A stretch of DNA of 64,000 nucleotides from Amoebidium appalachense (lineage: Eukaryota > Ichthyosporea), in contig CAVNZM010000015.1 of assembly GCA_963693365.1 (NCBI GenBank), positions 6,039,507-6,103,506 on the forward strand, written 5' to 3'. The stretch's first letter is position 1, and the number at the start of each line of letters is the position of its first letter. This document shows, piece after piece, positions 62,594-64,000 of the stretch. The notes under the pieces were generated by a model, which worked only from the letters and a program-made list of their open reading frames with translations, ran no database searches and was not told where the DNA came from. Made by a program: the position numbers and the translations under genes.

Positions 62594-62893
62594 GGGGGGG
62601 GGGAAGGGGGGGGGGGAGAGGGGGGGGGGGGGGAGGGGGGGGGGGGGGAAGGGGGGGGGGGGGGGGGGGGGGAAGGAACCGGGGCAAAAACAACGAATAT
62701 GTATAACGTGTATAGTCGGGGTTTGATTAACTGGGTTTTAAACCAGTGAAAGATAGAGTAGAGTCATGGTACAGGTCAAACCTTATATATAAACCCTAAG
62801 TGGGCATACCCACAAAGGCAATATTCATATGAAATAATGATTATGATAAAGGAAGTAGTAAACATTAGAAAATCACTCTTGAAGTAGGACGGG

Positions 62894-64000
62894 TCAATCC
62901 ACAATATCCGGTAAACAAAGTCGAGCACGATTGTTGACATGACTCGGGCCGGGGAGGGGTTTGGTGAGGATGTCAGCTAAGTTGTGGGCTGACTCAACGT
63001 AGTGGACAACCACGTCCCCACTTGCAATGTAGTCCTTGGTGTTGTGATACCGGACGGCAATGTGTTTGGTACGGTGCTTGATGCCGGTGGAGTTGACGAT
63101 GGCAATGGTCGACTGGTTGTCACAGTACACCGGAGTCGGAGCAAGCATGGGACAGCCGAGTTCCTTGAAGAGGTCACGGACCCAAGCAACTTCTTGGGTG
63201 CCAGCATTGAGAGCAATCAGCTCAGCTTCAGTGGTGCTGGTGGACGTGATGGGCTGGAGCTTGGAGTACCAGATGATGGGCATACCAGCAAACTCGATGA
63301 TGTAGCCGGTGGTAGACTTCTTGCTGTCGGCACAACCAGCAAAGTCAGCATCCGTGTAGCATTCGAGTATGGGGGCCTGGGTGGCCGAGTACTTGTAGTC
63401 AATGCCAAGGTCAATGGTGCCGAGCAGGTACCGGGCCACACGACGGAGAAGGTCCCAGTGAGTCTTGCCGGGGTTGGTGCTGAACCGACCAAGGAAGCCG
63501 ATGGCATAGGCAATGTCGGGACGTGTGCACCGTGCCACCCAGAGGAGACGGCCGAGTAACTCACGGTAGGGCACGGTGAACGGTTGGGGGGGGCAGTCAG
63601 CCAGGGAGACGGTGGTGCCTGCAGGGATGGGGGTAGACTTGGACTTGGCATCGGTGAGGTTGAAGTCGTGGATGATATCCATGATGTAAGACTTCTGGTG
63701 CATGTGGAGGTGATGGGGATCAGAGTGATTAAAATCAACACCGAGCATACGGTCAAATGGACTCATACGACAGCTGGCCATCTTGCTGATGTGGGCAGCC
63801 AGGTCACGGGCAGCAGTAGAACCCCGGGTGTTGGTGATGGTGGAGTCGTCGACGTAGTTACCAGCCCGAACCACATCGTTGTTGGGGAAGAACCGGAGGT
63901 AGATGCACGGGTCGGTCTTAGTACGGGTCAGGCCATGGGCAAGAAGAATGCCGTCGAGGAAGTCGTACCAAGCCTTGGAGGCTTGCTTGAGGCCGTACAG
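62894..64000 (-). CDS. Copia-3 Pol, C-terminal part (RT end, RNase H), partial
   Basis: The frame is open to the window edge. The coding strand begins LYGLKQASKAWYDFLDGILL, continues DPCIYLRFFPNNDVV and GNYVDDSTIT (catalytic YVDD), YIMDIIHDFNL, VPYRELLGRLLWVARCTRPD, then RNase H ECYTDADFAGCADSKKSTTG, STTEAELIALNAG, VYCDNQSTIAIV, KHIAVRYHNTKDYIASGDVV and LADILTKPLPGPSH, ending DIVD-stop. No breaks. The intact catalytic residues make it a candidate source of enzymes for the miniature element, with which it shares PPT and LTR start. Confidence 0.94.
   Translation of the reverse strand: MYGLKQASKAWYDFLDGILLAHGLTRTKTDPCIYLRFFPNNDVVRAGNYVDDSTITNTRGSTAARDLAAHISKMASCRMSPFDRMLGVDFNHSDPHHLHMHQKSYIMDIIHDFNLTDAKSKSTPIPAGTTVSLADCPPQPFTVPYRELLGRLLWVARCTRPDIAYAIGFLGRFSTNPGKTHWDLLRRVARYLLGTIDLGIDYKYSATQAPILECYTDADFAGCADSKKSTTGYIIEFAGMPIIWYSKLQPITSTSTTEAELIALNAGTQEVAWVRDLFKELGCPMLAPTPVYCDNQSTIAIVNSTGIKHRTKHIAVRYHNTKDYIASGDVVVHYVESAHNLADILTKPLPGPSHVNNRARLCLPDIVD

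Larger units (their letters stand above)
61475..64000 (-). mobile_element. Copia-3: 3' half of a Ty1/copia element (continues past the window)
   Basis: Minus-strand order: RT end and RNase H (64000-62894), non-coding with a G86 run, PPT AAGTGGGGA (62399-62407), LTR (62398-61475). The LTR is 924 bp and matches the solo LTR at 54189-55113. It inserted at CATATG of the inverted-repeat arm. Frames are open. Confidence 0.92.

Overview
The window is nuclear DNA of a eukaryote. It has GT-AG introns, LTRs with TATA boxes, a nuclear-type tRNA-like gene, and very dense microsatellites and C/G homopolymers. Nothing fixes the species; a protist or alga is likely. Only about 10 kb looks like ordinary host gene space, and the rest is retrotransposons inside retrotransposons plus a large inverted repeat.

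Layout. (1) 1-2965: three compact, intron-less reading frames: a patatin-like lipase, a C2H2 zinc-finger protein joined to a primase C-terminal-like segment, and a piece resembling the primase-helicase linker of large DNA viruses. This looks like the edge of an old viral or polinton-like insertion. (2) 4832-12807: a gene in at least 11 exons for the RsmH/METTL15 16S/12S rRNA cytosine-N4 methyltransferase. I assembled it from splice signals, reading phase and conserved motifs. Seven of its ten introns have a run of C within about 15 bases of the donor, and its introns are mostly microsatellite. (3) 13377-16849: a small membrane-anchored coiled-coil gene, a degenerate GGATAT-rich repeat field and one exon of an unidentified gene, followed by a 1.3 kb (AC)n tract.

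(4) 18283-36493: a tyrosine-recombinase retrotransposon (Ngaro type, minus strand) with split direct repeats. Two Ty1/copia elements have split it. Copia-1 (19309-26261) has an open gag-pol. Copia-2 (27832-33662) is defective and is itself interrupted by a 659-bp miniature LTR element (31799-32457). That miniature element has two identical 289-bp LTRs, an initiator-tRNA-like PBS, a PPT and a 5-bp target duplication. Each LTR contains a 73-nt tRNA-like gene with A box, B box and a T-run terminator. A third copy of this LTR, with a foldback at one end, is fused into the left LTR of Copia-1. I consider this tRNA-bearing miniature element the most novel item in the window.

(5) 39154-48128: a second Ngaro-type element with intact Gag and recombinase frames. 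Its RT is split by a 3.56-kb LTR element (490-bp LTRs) that carries no pol. (6) 48185-61474: a giant inverted repeat with arms of 4.9 and 6.1 kb. Its centre is a copia fragment broken by a 925-bp solo LTR. The arms differ in copy number of a ~185-bp tandem repeat (3 versus 9). A 31-bp perfect hairpin flanked by an 8-bp duplication is present only in the right arm. (7) 61475-64000: the 3' half of a further copia element on the minus strand, of the same family as the solo LTR, with an 86-nt G run between its RNase H and LTR.

Where an insertion site is preserved in a sister copy (the two Ngaro elements serve as each other's empty site), the target duplications confirm the nesting order: Ngaro first, then the copia elements and the pol-less LTR element, then the tRNA-bearing miniature element.
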